This document shows, piece after piece, positions 8,510 through 18,651 of a stretch of DNA of 64,000 nucleotides. The DNA lies in contig OY970171.1 in the NCBI GenBank assembly GCA_963707575.1, positions 930,001-994,000 of the forward strand. The letters are read 5' to 3'. The notes below the pieces were generated by a model, which saw only the letters and a list, made by a program, of their open reading frames with translations, did not search any database and was not told where the DNA came from. Source of the stretch: Gaiellasilicea sp963707575. Its GTDB lineage: Bacteria; Actinomycetota; Thermoleophilia; Gaiellales; Gaiellaceae. Position numbers and translations under genes: made by a program. The number at the start of each line of letters is the position of its first letter. Positions within the stretch are counted from its first letter, which is position 1.

Positions 8510-8582
8510 GGGCGGTTAGCTCAGTTGGGAGAGCACCTGGTTTACACCCAGGGGGTCGGCGGTTCGAGCCCGTCACCGCCCA
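8510..8582 (+). tRNA. tRNA-Val (TAC)
   Basis: A 73-base cloverleaf three bases after tRNA-Glu: acceptor GGGCGGT paired with ACCGCCC, anticodon stem CCTGG/CCAGG around loop TTTACAC (anticodon TAC), TPsiC arm GGTTCGAGCC, discriminator A. It is probably on the same precursor as tRNA-Glu. Confidence 0.97.
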
Positions 8583-8665
8583 TCGCAGGGACTGGTCCGG
8601 CGCCGGAGCGCCGGAGCTGTCCAGGTTTCGGAACGCCGCAACGCGCAATGTTGAAGGGCAGCGGC

Positions 8666-9016
8666 ATGACCTCAGCCCACGACTCCGGCGTCTCGGTTCT
8701 CCGCCTGAACGGCGAGAACCACACCCTGCTGGCGTCGCGCCTACGCTCGCAGCTGGCCAGCGCCGTCGCGGGTCGGACGCCCGTCGTCGTCGACCTCACG
8801 CAGACGGCGTCGATCGACGCGGCCGTGATCCGCATCCTGCTCGACGGCCTGGCCGAGTCCGAGAAGCACGAGCAGGTGCTGCTGCTGCTCCTTCCCGACG
8901 ACACCGCCTCGCCGGTGCGACAGCTCTTCCAGATGACCGGTCTGTCCGGCTTGCTGCCCGTCGTGAGCAGCTGGGACGAGGCGCTCAGACGCGCAGGCGT
9001 CGCTTCGGCGGCCTAG
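8666..9016 (+). CDS. STAS-domain protein, anti-sigma factor antagonist type
   Basis: A 116-residue single-domain protein with the STAS pattern: strand-helix start (VLRLNGENHTLLASRLRSQL), central VVVDLTQTASIDAAVIRILLDG where SpoIIAA-type proteins carry the regulatory Ser/Thr, and a C-terminal LFQMTGLSGLLPVVSSWDEAL. It probably binds an anti-sigma factor or kinase in a partner-switching cascade, but no partner gene lies nearby. ATG 8666 is preferred because AAGGG lies about nine bases upstream; an earlier ATG at 8648 has no such site. It abuts the convergent response-regulator gene with no gap. Confidence 0.75.
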   Translation: MTSAHDSGVSVLRLNGENHTLLASRLRSQLASAVAGRTPVVVDLTQTASIDAAVIRILLDGLAESEKHEQVLLLLLPDDTASPVRQLFQMTGLSGLLPVVSSWDEALRRAGVASAA

Positions 9017-9727
9017 CTACGACGGCTGGCCGGAGCTGGGCTGGCCAGAGCTGGGCTGGCCAGAGCCGGGCTGGACGAGGCCGTTCTCGTATGCGAAGAC
9101 GACCGCCTGCACGCGGTCGCGCAGCCCGAGCTTCATCAGGATCCGCGCCACGTGGGTCTTTACCGTCGTCTCGCTGACGAACAGGTCCTTGGCGATCTCC
9201 GCGTTCGAGAGACCGCGCGCCATGAAGCCGAGCACCTCGAGCTCGCGCGCCGTCAGCTCCTCGAGCTTGGCCGGACGCTCGACCGCCATCGTGCTCGGCG
9301 GCCGCCGGATGAACTCCTCGATCACACGCTTCGTGATCGTCGGCGAGAGCAGCGCATCCCCGCGGGCAACGACGTGGATGGCGTCGACGAGCTGCTCGGG
9401 CGGGGTGTCCTTGAGCATGAAGCCGCTCGCGCCGGCCCGAAGCGCCTCGTAGACGTACTCGTCCAGGTCGAAGGTGGTCAGCATCAGCACTCGGGGGCAC
9501 TCACCGGGATTGGCGAGCAGGCGACGGGTCGCCTCGAGCCCGTCGAGGTTCGGCATCCGGATGTCCATCAGGACGACGTCCGGGGCGAGCTCCCGCACCG
9601 CCTCGACCGCCTCCGCGCCGTCGCCCGCCTCGCCCACGATCTCGATCTCGAGCTCCGACTCCAGGATCATCCGGAAGCCGGCCCGCACGAGGGCCTGGTC
9701 GTCCACGATCAGCACCTTCACGGTCAC
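9017..9727 (-). CDS. NarL/FixJ-family response regulator
   Basis: About 236 residues. The receiver domain (residues about 3-120) has VDDQALVRAGFR, phospho-acceptor Asp in DVVLMDIRMPN, the switch Thr in MLTTFD and the Lys in FMLKD. The LuxR-type DNA-binding domain (about 155-215) has LTARELEVLGFMARGLSNAEIA and VSETTVKTHVARIL. It starts at GTG 9727, overlapping the kinase stop (GTGA), so kinase and regulator are co-translated. Probable target: the adjacent divergent ABC exporter (inference). The C-terminus carries a short Ser-Gly-Gln-Pro repeat encoded by a 15-bp tandem repeat. Confidence 0.93.
   Translation of the reverse strand: MTVKVLIVDDQALVRAGFRMILESELEIEIVGEAGDGAEAVEAVRELAPDVVLMDIRMPNLDGLEATRRLLANPGECPRVLMLTTFDLDEYVYEALRAGASGFMLKDTPPEQLVDAIHVVARGDALLSPTITKRVIEEFIRRPPSTMAVERPAKLEELTARELEVLGFMARGLSNAEIAKDLFVSETTVKTHVARILMKLGLRDRVQAVVFAYENGLVQPGSGQPSSGQPSSGQPS
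9024..9074. repeat. 15-bp tandem repeat, about 3.4 units, inside the response-regulator gene
   Basis: Units begin at 9024, 9039, 9054 and 9069 with GGCTGGCC(A/G)GAGC(T/C)G. On the minus strand each full unit adds five residues (Ser-Ser-Gly-Gln-Pro type) to the end of the regulator, beyond the LuxR domain. The repeat is in frame, so unit number can change without breaking the gene. Confidence 0.9.
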
Positions 9728-10869
9728 GCGACGCCTCCGCTGACGGGCAGCCGCGCCGAGATGCTGAAGCCGCCGCCCTTCCTGGGGCCTGCCGTCAGCT
9801 CGCCGCCGCAGAGCGCCACGCGCTCCCGCATGCCGACGAGGCCGTGCCCGCCGGCCTCCCCGTCGCTGTCGCTCCGCCCGTCGTTCTCCACCGCAATCTC
9901 GACATCGTCGCCGCCGTAGCGGACGGCCACCCACGCGTGCGCGGGCCCAGCGTGCCGAAGCGCGTTCGTGAGGGCCTCCTGCACGATCCGGTACGCAGAG
10001 AGGTCGACGCCCGGCGGCAGCTCGACGGGCTCGCCCTCCACGGTCAGCTCGACGGGCAGTCCCGCCTCGCGCACGTGCTCGACGAGGTTGCCGATCGTCG
10101 CCAGCCCCGGCTGCGGCGCCCGCTCCGCGCTCACGCCGTCCTCGCGCATGATCCCGAGCAGCCGGCGCATCTCGGTGAGCGCCTGGCGCCCCGTCTCCTC
10201 CACCACCTGGAGCGCCTCGCGCTCGCGCTCCTGCTCCGGCTTCAGCAGGCGCCGCACCGCGCTCGCCTGCACGGTCATCACGCTCACCGAGTGCGCGACG
10301 ACGTCGTGGAGCTCGCGCGAGATCCGCGCGCGCTCCTCCTCGACCGCGCGCCGCGCCTCCGCCTCGCTCCGCTGCGCCCGTTCCTCCGCGAGCCGCGCCT
10401 GCTCCGAGCGCCTCGCCGACGCAGCCGAGATGACGAAGATCCCGATGATCGGGAAGCTGAGCCAGAGCAACTCCGTCCACGGCACATCGGGCGCCCGGAT
10501 GAAGACGGTCCAGCCCCCGATCAGGACCGCGAAGAGCGCGATCGCGGCCTGGCGTGAATCCAGCAGCGAGCCGGCCGCCCACGCCGCGAGGACCAGCGGG
10601 AGGAACATCGAGTCCGTGGAGTAGGCCGCATTCGCGTCGACCAGCGAGAAGACGACGGCGCCGGCGGCCAGGACGAGCGGCGCGACGAACGGTGCCCGCC
10701 GGCGGAACAGGAGCGCTCCTGCGGTGACGAGCGCGATCGCCGCCAGGCGCGCGCGGTTGTCGTCGATCTCGTCGTTCGTCCAGACGTCGACCTGTGTGAT
10801 CACGACGCCTGCAAGGGCGACCGCGTCGAACACGTAGTGCCTCGCCCGCAGCAGCAGTCGCCGGGTCAC
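9724..10869 (-). CDS. sensor histidine kinase, HisKA_3 type
   Basis: About 381 residues. The N-terminal 145 residues form several hydrophobic segments (sensor and membrane anchor), followed by a coiled coil rich in Glu/Arg/Ala. The dimerisation/phospho-acceptor motif ELHDVVAHSVSVM has the phosphorylated His. The ATPase domain shows IVQEALTNALRHAG (N box) and GHGLVGMRERV (G box). GTG 10869 is chosen because TACCGT lies exactly six bases upstream and sequence further out overlaps the divergent promoter and exporter genes. It is coupled to the response regulator by a GTGA overlap. The signal is unknown; by context possibly cell-envelope stress or an antimicrobial. Confidence 0.9.
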   Translation of the reverse strand: MTRRLLLRARHYVFDAVALAGVVITQVDVWTNDEIDDNRARLAAIALVTAGALLFRRRAPFVAPLVLAAGAVVFSLVDANAAYSTDSMFLPLVLAAWAAGSLLDSRQAAIALFAVLIGGWTVFIRAPDVPWTELLWLSFPIIGIFVISAASARRSEQARLAEERAQRSEAEARRAVEEERARISRELHDVVAHSVSVMTVQASAVRRLLKPEQEREREALQVVEETGRQALTEMRRLLGIMREDGVSAERAPQPGLATIGNLVEHVREAGLPVELTVEGEPVELPPGVDLSAYRIVQEALTNALRHAGPAHAWVAVRYGGDDVEIAVENDGRSDSDGEAGGHGLVGMRERVALCGGELTAGPRKGGGFSISARLPVSGGVA

Positions 10870-10875
10870 GTTCAG

Positions 10876-10881
10876 ACGGTA
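10876..10881 (-). promoter_or_regulatory. -10 box TACCGT, leaderless start of the kinase
   Basis: TACCGT on the minus strand, six bases, then GTG 10869. It lies in the 170-bp divergent region shared with the exporter operon starting at 11040. Confidence 0.4.
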
Positions 10882-11039
10882 CTCGACGGCGGTCCCGTCG
10901 TCATCGTCCGTTGTGACGACGCCAAGATCGTCCCCGCGGACGAGCTGGAATCCCGACTCAGGCCGACGAGGTCTGCGGCGCACGGGCGTAGCTTGGGCGA
11001 ACAGTGCACCAGACCCCCGCCCAAGGAGAACGCAAGCCC

Positions 11040-11831
11040 ATGGAAGCAACGCTCGCAACCGCGCCCGTTGCGCGGCCGGACGCCACATCGGAGGCCGCCG
11101 GGCAGCGCATCGTCGTCGCTGCGCAAGACCTCGGCCGCCGCTACGGCGCCGGCGACACCGCAGTCGACGCCCTCCGCGGCGTCTCGCTCGAGATCCCACG
11201 CGGCCACCTGACCGCCGTCATGGGCCCGTCGGGCTCCGGCAAGTCCACGCTGATGCACATCCTCGCCGGCCTGGACAAGCCGAGCACCGGCTCCGTCCAG
11301 ATCGACGGGACCGAGCTGACGACGCTCAAGGACAACGACCTGACGAAGCTGCGGCGTCGCCACATCGGCTTCGTCTTCCAGTTCTTCAACCTGCTCCCGA
11401 TGCTGACCGCGGAGGAGAACGTGACGCTGCCGCTCTCGCTCTCCGGCCAGAAGCCGGAGCGGGGGTGGATCGAGGAGCTGCTCTCCGCGACCGGGCTCGA
11501 CGAGCGCCGCACGCACCGCCCCTCCGAGCTCTCGGGCGGCCAGCAGCAGCGCGTCGCTGTCGCGCGGGCGCTCGTCTCCCGGCCGACCGTGCTGTTCGCC
11601 GACGAGCCGACCGGCAACCTCGACTCGCAGACGTCGCTCGAGATCCTCGGCCTGCTGCGCGGTGCCGTCGACACGTACGGCCAGACGACGGTGATGGTCA
11701 CCCACGACGCGCGCGCGGCGACCATCGCCGACCGCATCCTCTTCCTCGCGGACGGCGAGATCGTGCAGGAGCGCGGCCGCTCGACGCAGTCCGAGGTGCT
11801 CGAGGCGCTTGGTGAGGTAGCGGCTCGATGA
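11040..11831 (+). CDS. ABC transporter ATP-binding protein, MacB/LolD type
   Basis: 263 residues. Walker A GPSGSGKST near residues 62-70, Q-loop FVFQFFNLLPMLTAEEN, signature LSGGQQQR, Walker B VLFADEPTG, and the switch His in MVTHD. This is the ATPase of a macrolide-export or lipoprotein-release type (type VII, MacB-like) transporter working with the next gene. ATG 11040 has AAGGAG about 11 bases upstream. It overlaps the permease start by four bases (ATGA). It is divergent from the kinase/regulator pair, the usual layout for a drug- or peptide-responsive exporter. Confidence 0.94.
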   Translation: MEATLATAPVARPDATSEAAGQRIVVAAQDLGRRYGAGDTAVDALRGVSLEIPRGHLTAVMGPSGSGKSTLMHILAGLDKPSTGSVQIDGTELTTLKDNDLTKLRRRHIGFVFQFFNLLPMLTAEENVTLPLSLSGQKPERGWIEELLSATGLDERRTHRPSELSGGQQQRVAVARALVSRPTVLFADEPTGNLDSQTSLEILGLLRGAVDTYGQTTVMVTHDARAATIADRILFLADGEIVQERGRSTQSEVLEALGEVAAR

Positions 11832-14374
11832 GAGGCGTCACCCTCAAGGGTCTGCTCGGCCGCAAGGTTCGCACCGCCCTGACCGCGGTCGCGATCGTGC
11901 TCGGCGTCGCCATGGTCAGCGGCACGTTCGTGCTCACCGACTCGGTGCAGAAGGCCTTCGACACGATCTTCACGAGCGCGTACGAGGACACCGACGCGGT
12001 CGTCACGGGCACCAAGGTGCTCGACTGGTCGCAGACCGGACGCGCGATCGTGGAGCCGGACGTGCTCGAGCAGGTCCGCGCGCTGCCCGAGGTCGAGTCG
12101 GCGGCGGGCACGATTCTCGACCTCTCCGGCGACGGCAACCAGGCCCAGCTGATCGACCGCGAAGGCGAGCCGATCATCGGCTCCAATCCGACCTTCGGCC
12201 TCGGCCTGAACGGCGAGGACGAGCGCTTCAGCCCGTTCTCGCTCGTCGAGGGCGCGTGGGCCTCGGGCTCGGACCAGGTCGTGATCGACGCGGCTTCGGC
12301 CTCGAAGCACGACTTCGCCGTCGGCCAGGCGATCGAGGTCGCCGCCGAGGGCCCGACCCGCTCCTTCACGATCAGCGGCATCGCCAAGGTGGGCGACCTC
12401 GATTCGATCGGGGGCGCGACGTTCGCGATCTGGGACGTGGAGACCGCACAGGTGATGCTGAAGAAGGACGGCTTCGACGCGATCGCCGTCACCGCCAAGG
12501 ACGGCGTCTCGACCGAGGCGCTGATCGACCGGATCGCGGTCGGGCTGCCCGAGACGGCGCAGGTGCGGACCGGCGCCGAGCAGGCGGATGAGGACGCGGG
12601 CGTGGCGGAGTTCGTCGACTTCATCCGCTACTTCCTGCTCGCGTTCGGCGGCATCGCCCTCTTCGTCGGTGCCTTCGTCATCTTCAACACGCTTTCGATC
12701 ACGATCGCGCAGCGCACGCGGGAGCTGGCGACGCTCCGGACACTCGGTGCCTCGCGGCGACAGGTGCTCCGCTCGGTCATCCTGGAAGGGACGGTGATCG
12801 GCTTCGGCGCCTCGCTCATCGGGCTCGGGCTGGGGATCCTGCTGGCGCGGGGCCTGGCGTCGCTGTTCGCGGCGCTCGACCTCGACCTGCCCAACTCGGG
12901 CACGCCGGTGGCCACGCGGACGATCGTCGTCTCGCTGCTCGTGGGCACGCTCGTGACGCTGATCGCCAGCATCTTCCCCGCCGTCCGCGCGACCCGGATT
13001 CCGCCGATCTCGGCGGTGCGCGAGGGCGCGGTCGTGACGAAGGCGCTCTCGCGCCGCTCGTTCGCGATCGCACTCGTCCTCACCGGCGGCTCGGCAGCCG
13101 CGCTCGTCTGGGCGCTGCTCGGCTCGGGCGCCGCCGGCCTGCGCGTGCTGGCGACGGTGCTCGGCGTTCTCGGGCTCTTCGTCGGCGTCGCGATGCTCGC
13201 CCCGCGGCTCGTCCGCCCGCTCGCGTCGGTCGTCGGCACCCCGGCGGCCCGGATCGGCGGCGCGGCCGGGCGGCTCGCCCGCGACAACTCGATGCGCAAC
13301 CCATCCCGGACCGCCTCCACGGCCGCGGCGCTGATGATCGGGCTCGCGCTCGTCACCTTCGTCGCGACGCTCGGCAAGGGGCTCCTGGCCTCGGACGAGA
13401 ACGCGATCCGCAGCCAGCTGCGCACCGAGCACGTCGTCACGTCGCAGAACGGCTGGAACACGGTGCCCGTCGCGGCCGGCGAGTCGCTGGCCTCCGCGCC
13501 CGGAGTCGAGATCGCCTCGAGCGTTCGCGGCGACCGGGCCAAGGTGATCGGCGGCAGTGAGATCGACGTCAGCGGCGTCGAGCCGGCGACGATCGCCGAC
13601 GCGTACACCTTCGTCTGGAGGGCCGGGTCGGACGCGACGCCCGCCACCCTCGGGGCCGACGGGGCGATCGTGCGCAAGGACATTGCGGACGAGGAGAACC
13701 TCGCCGTTGGCGACACGCTGCGGCTGCTCTCGCCGTCGGCGACCGAGTTCGAGGTCGTCGTGCGCGGGATCTACGAGCCGGCAGAGCTGGACTCGCTGCT
13801 GGGACACGTGCTGGTCTCGCAGCAGGCGTTCGACCGCTCCTTCCCGCGGCCCGGGGATCTCTACAGCTTCGTGACGGCGTCGTCTCCTGCGGCGCTCGAT
13901 GCGGCGCTCGCCGACTTTCCGGACGCGAAGCTCCAGACCCAGGACGAGTTCATCGAGGCGCGCACGGAGTGGCTCGGGCAGGTGATGAACCTGTTCTACG
14001 TCCTGCTCGCGCTCTCCGTGATCGTCTCCCTGTTCGGGATGGTGAACACGCTCGTGCTCGCAGTCTTCGAGCGGACGCGGGAGCTTGGCATGCTGCGCGC
14101 GATCGGGATGACGAGGCGCCAGACGCGCCGGATGATCCGGCAGGAGGGCGTGATCACGGCGTTGATCGGCGCCGCGCTCGGGATGCCGCTCGGCATCGCG
14201 CTCGCCGCGCTCGTGACGCAGGCCGTGTCGAAGTACGGCGTCTCCTTCTCGCTGCCCGTGGGCACGCTCGTCGTCTTCGCCGTGGTGGCGGTGTTCGCCG
14301 GGATCCTGGCGGCCGTCGCACCCGCGCGGCGCGCTTCCCGGCTGAACGTCCTGAACGCGCTGCAGTACGAGTAG
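11828..14374 (+). CDS. FtsX-like ABC transporter permease, two-module type
   Basis: 848 residues with two FtsX-like modules. A transmembrane helix near residues 15-37 is followed by an extracytoplasmic MacB-type periplasmic core; helices near 265-290, 315-345 and 365-395 form the first FtsX domain (motif TRELATLRTLGASRRQ). After a second helix and external domain, C-terminal helices repeat the module (TRELGMLRAIGMTRRQ). The internal duplication is typical of actinobacterial exporters of this kind. It works with the ATPase immediately upstream; the substrate is unknown, with peptides, lipids or antimicrobials all plausible. Confidence 0.93.
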   Translation: MRGVTLKGLLGRKVRTALTAVAIVLGVAMVSGTFVLTDSVQKAFDTIFTSAYEDTDAVVTGTKVLDWSQTGRAIVEPDVLEQVRALPEVESAAGTILDLSGDGNQAQLIDREGEPIIGSNPTFGLGLNGEDERFSPFSLVEGAWASGSDQVVIDAASASKHDFAVGQAIEVAAEGPTRSFTISGIAKVGDLDSIGGATFAIWDVETAQVMLKKDGFDAIAVTAKDGVSTEALIDRIAVGLPETAQVRTGAEQADEDAGVAEFVDFIRYFLLAFGGIALFVGAFVIFNTLSITIAQRTRELATLRTLGASRRQVLRSVILEGTVIGFGASLIGLGLGILLARGLASLFAALDLDLPNSGTPVATRTIVVSLLVGTLVTLIASIFPAVRATRIPPISAVREGAVVTKALSRRSFAIALVLTGGSAAALVWALLGSGAAGLRVLATVLGVLGLFVGVAMLAPRLVRPLASVVGTPAARIGGAAGRLARDNSMRNPSRTASTAAALMIGLALVTFVATLGKGLLASDENAIRSQLRTEHVVTSQNGWNTVPVAAGESLASAPGVEIASSVRGDRAKVIGGSEIDVSGVEPATIADAYTFVWRAGSDATPATLGADGAIVRKDIADEENLAVGDTLRLLSPSATEFEVVVRGIYEPAELDSLLGHVLVSQQAFDRSFPRPGDLYSFVTASSPAALDAALADFPDAKLQTQDEFIEARTEWLGQVMNLFYVLLALSVIVSLFGMVNTLVLAVFERTRELGMLRAIGMTRRQTRRMIRQEGVITALIGAALGMPLGIALAALVTQAVSKYGVSFSLPVGTLVVFAVVAVFAGILAAVAPARRASRLNVLNALQYE

Positions 14375-14392
14375 AGGTTGCGGCAGATGGGG

Positions 14393-14424
14393 GAAGCGGG
14401 GCGGCCTCTGAGCCGCCCCGCTTC
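14393..14424 (+). terminator. strong hairpin terminator after the exporter operon
   Basis: A perfect 13-bp stem GAAGCGGGGCGGC / GCCGCCCCGCTTC with a six-base loop, then GTTTCT. It begins 18 bases past the permease stop. Confidence 0.85.
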
Positions 14425-14587
14425 GTTTCTGGGATGACTCGAGGTCGTCCTTCAGGCGTACGCCGCCGGTCGAAAGATCGCCCTGCGGACGACACCGGAT
14501 CGCCTGCCCGGCTGACGAAATGCGAGCTCCCGCCGACGAGACTCCCGTGCAGAGATTCCGCTGCAAATCCATCGAAAGGAAGAACAG

Positions 14588-15160
14588 ATGATCCGCAAGG
14601 GAGATGTCATCGAGAACCCGGTCACCGGCGAGCGCCTGCTCTTCCTGGAGACCTCGAAGGAGACGAACGGGGAGTACGTCCTCGTCGAGTGCACGGTGCA
14701 GCCGAACGGCTTCGTCGCGGCCGCGCACATGCATCCGCAGCAGACCGAGCGCTTCGAGATCGAGGAGGGTCGGCTCGGCTTCCGGCTCGACGGCGCCGAC
14801 CTCGAGGCCGGCCCCGGCGACACGGTCGTCGTCCCGGCCGGCAGCTCGCACAAGTTCTGGAACATGGGCGAGACCGAGGCCCGGTTCGTGTGCGAGGTGC
14901 GCCCGGCGCTGCAGTTCGAGCGGCTGCTCGAGACGATGTTCGCGCTCGCGAACGACGGCAAGACGAACCGCAAGGGGATGCCGAACCCGCTTCGCCTCGC
15001 GGTGATCGCGAACGCCCACTTCGACGACGTGCGGCTGCCCTTCCCGCCCGCGTGGATGCAGAAGGCAGGGCTCGCGATGGGCGCGCCCCTCGGCCGGCTG
15101 CTCGGCTACGAGCCGACGTACGACGGCAAGGCGGCCAAGGACGTCGCGCTCGCGATCTAG
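14588..15160 (+). CDS. cupin-domain protein
   Basis: 190 residues. The cupin barrel covers about residues 35-110, with the metal-type pattern AAHMHPQQTERFEIEEG (two His, one Glu) and later GDTVVVPAGSSHKFWN with the last His. C-terminal residues 110-190 form a helical extension (FERLLETMFALAND, PPAWMQKAGLAMGAPLGRLLGYEP) seen in uncharacterised actinobacterial cupins. Start ATG 14588 has AAAGGA seven bases upstream. The enzyme or binding role is unknown. It stands alone between two terminator-like hairpins. Confidence 0.8.
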   Translation: MIRKGDVIENPVTGERLLFLETSKETNGEYVLVECTVQPNGFVAAAHMHPQQTERFEIEEGRLGFRLDGADLEAGPGDTVVVPAGSSHKFWNMGETEARFVCEVRPALQFERLLETMFALANDGKTNRKGMPNPLRLAVIANAHFDDVRLPFPPAWMQKAGLAMGAPLGRLLGYEPTYDGKAAKDVALAI

Positions 15161-15185
15161 CCGAACCGCAGCACCGCCGCAATGG

Positions 15186-15216
15186 GACGTGTCCGGGGCC
15201 AGGCCCCGGACACGTC
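15186..15216. terminator. bidirectional hairpin between convergent genes
   Basis: A perfect 13-bp stem GACGTGTCCGGGG / CCCCGGACACGTC with a five-base loop, between the cupin gene (+) and the HxlR gene (-). The lack of a T tract is common in high-GC terminators. Confidence 0.7.
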
Positions 15217-15224
15217 TCGTCTAG

Positions 15225-15525
15225 CTAGGCGCGGGCGAAGCGGACGACGGCGTCGACCACGTGCTTCAGCCGCTGCCCCTCGTCCGTGAGCCGGTACTCG
15301 ACCCGCGGGGGACGGGCGTCGATGACGAGCCGCTCGAGCACCCCCGCCTCCTCCAGCTCCACCAGGCGCTGGGCGAGCGTCCGCGGCGGGATCTCCCCGA
15401 CGGACTGCTTGATCTCGTTGAAGCGGATCGCGCCCTCGTAGGAGGCCCACAGGATCGAGACGGTCCAGCGCCGCTCGAGGAGGCCCGCCGCGCGGCGGAC
15501 CTCCTCAGGCACCGGGCTGCAGCGC

Positions 15526-15536
<11 letters not shown>
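15225..15536 (-). CDS. HxlR-family transcriptional regulator
   Basis: 103 residues, a winged-helix HxlR protein. Seen: Cys-rich start (MRCRRC), RAAGLLERRWTVSILWASYEGAIRFNEIKQSV, then PPRTLAQRLVELEEAGVLERLV (recognition region) and VEYRLTDEGQRLKHVV (wing). Such proteins often sense aldehydes, quinones or redox change through an early cysteine. It starts 11 bases inside the 3' end of lon on the same strand, so it may be co-transcribed with the protease gene. The target is unknown. Confidence 0.88.
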
Positions 15537-17806
<2,270 letters not shown>

Positions 17807-17900
17807 GGGCAATGCTCCTTCTGTAGGTCTACCCGGTATTAACTACAAAAAGGATACTGCTATTCCCGTCGGTGCGCGTCTTTTTCGGGCTAAACCTGCG

Positions 17901-17906
17901 TATGAT
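17901..17906 (+). promoter_or_regulatory. -10 box TATGAT, leaderless start
   Basis: TATGAT, six bases, then GTG 17913. It is the closest match to the -10 consensus in the window and sits in the lon/regulator divergent region. Confidence 0.6.
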
Positions 17907-17912
17907 CGTGGG

Positions 17913-18491
17913 GTGCCCCGCGCGACCCCACTGGCGGCCAGGAACGAGACGCCCAAAGTGGGCGCGCGCGTGCGCTCGTTGCGGCGCGAGCGCGGCCTGA
18001 CGATCGAGCAGCTGGCGGCGGCGACCGGGCTGACCAAGGGGTTCATCAGCCAGCTGGAGCGCGATCGCACCGCGCCCTCGCTCTCCTCGATCGCGCGCAT
18101 CTGCGACGCGCTCGGCGTGCGGCTGAGCCACATCTTCGAGCACGAGCCCGAGCCAGCCCTCGTCCGCCGGGGCGAACGGCCCACGGCGGGCGGACGCTAC
18201 CCGACGCAGAACTACCTGCTCTCCTCCCACGAGGAGCCACGCTTCCAGGCGATCGAGTCGGAGATCGCGCCCGGGGCCGGCGCCGGCGACGAGCTCAACT
18301 CGCTCCCGGGCGAGGTCGAGTTCGTCTACGTGCTCGCGGGCAAGCTGGAGCTGCGAGTCTCGGAAGAGACGCACCTGCTCGAGACCGGCGACGCGCTCAC
18401 CTACCAGCTGACGAAGCCGCACACCTGGCGCAACGCCTCCGAGACCGAGTCGCTCCGCGTGCTCTGGGTGTCGGTCCCGAATCCTTACTAG
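17913..18491 (+). CDS. XRE-family regulator with C-terminal cupin domain
   Basis: 192 residues. The N-terminal helix-turn-helix (about 12-70) has RSLRRERGLTIEQLAAATG and TKGFISQLERDRTAPSLSSIARICDAL. The C-terminal cupin_2 domain (about 115-190) has the GEVEFVYVLAGKLEL and KPHTWRNAS motifs. Such proteins sense a small molecule and control metabolic genes, often neighbours. GTG 17913 is preferred because TATGAT lies six bases before it, and the longer frame upstream runs through the lon promoter. It is divergent from lon, with about 105 bases between the starts. Confidence 0.88.
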   Translation: MPRATPLAARNETPKVGARVRSLRRERGLTIEQLAAATGLTKGFISQLERDRTAPSLSSIARICDALGVRLSHIFEHEPEPALVRRGERPTAGGRYPTQNYLLSSHEEPRFQAIESEIAPGAGAGDELNSLPGEVEFVYVLAGKLELRVSEETHLLETGDALTYQLTKPHTWRNASETESLRVLWVSVPNPY

Positions 18492-18492
18492 C

Positions 18493-18603
18493 TGCGCAAG
18501 CTGAAGATCCGCAGGAGCGGATCTTTGGCGCGCGAGTCAAGAACTGCGTGGGCATGTGCAAGACATGCCCACGGCAAGACCCCTGAAGGGCCGCTTCGCG
18601 GCC
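18493..18603 (+). repeat. structured intergenic repeat, copy R1 (long form)
   Basis: It begins two bases after a stop codon. First hairpin 18504-18525 (AAGATCCGC, loop AGGA, GCGGATCTT). Then a segment shared with R3 (GTCAAGAACTGCGT) and a second hairpin 18548-18572 (GTGGGCATGT/ACATGCCCAC). Then the family core 18573-18603: CAAGACCCCTGAAGGG and GGCCGC-TTC-GCGGCC. Confidence 0.8.
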
Positions 18604-18651
18604 TACCAGCTCTCAAGAAACAGGGAGGGTGGGCCGATCACCGGCAAAGCC

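Noticed and set aside
11141..15019. 1292-codon minus-strand open frame across the exporter operon
   Set aside because: Shadow of the ATPase, permease and cupin genes on the other strand; no conserved motif, and it crosses a strong terminator.
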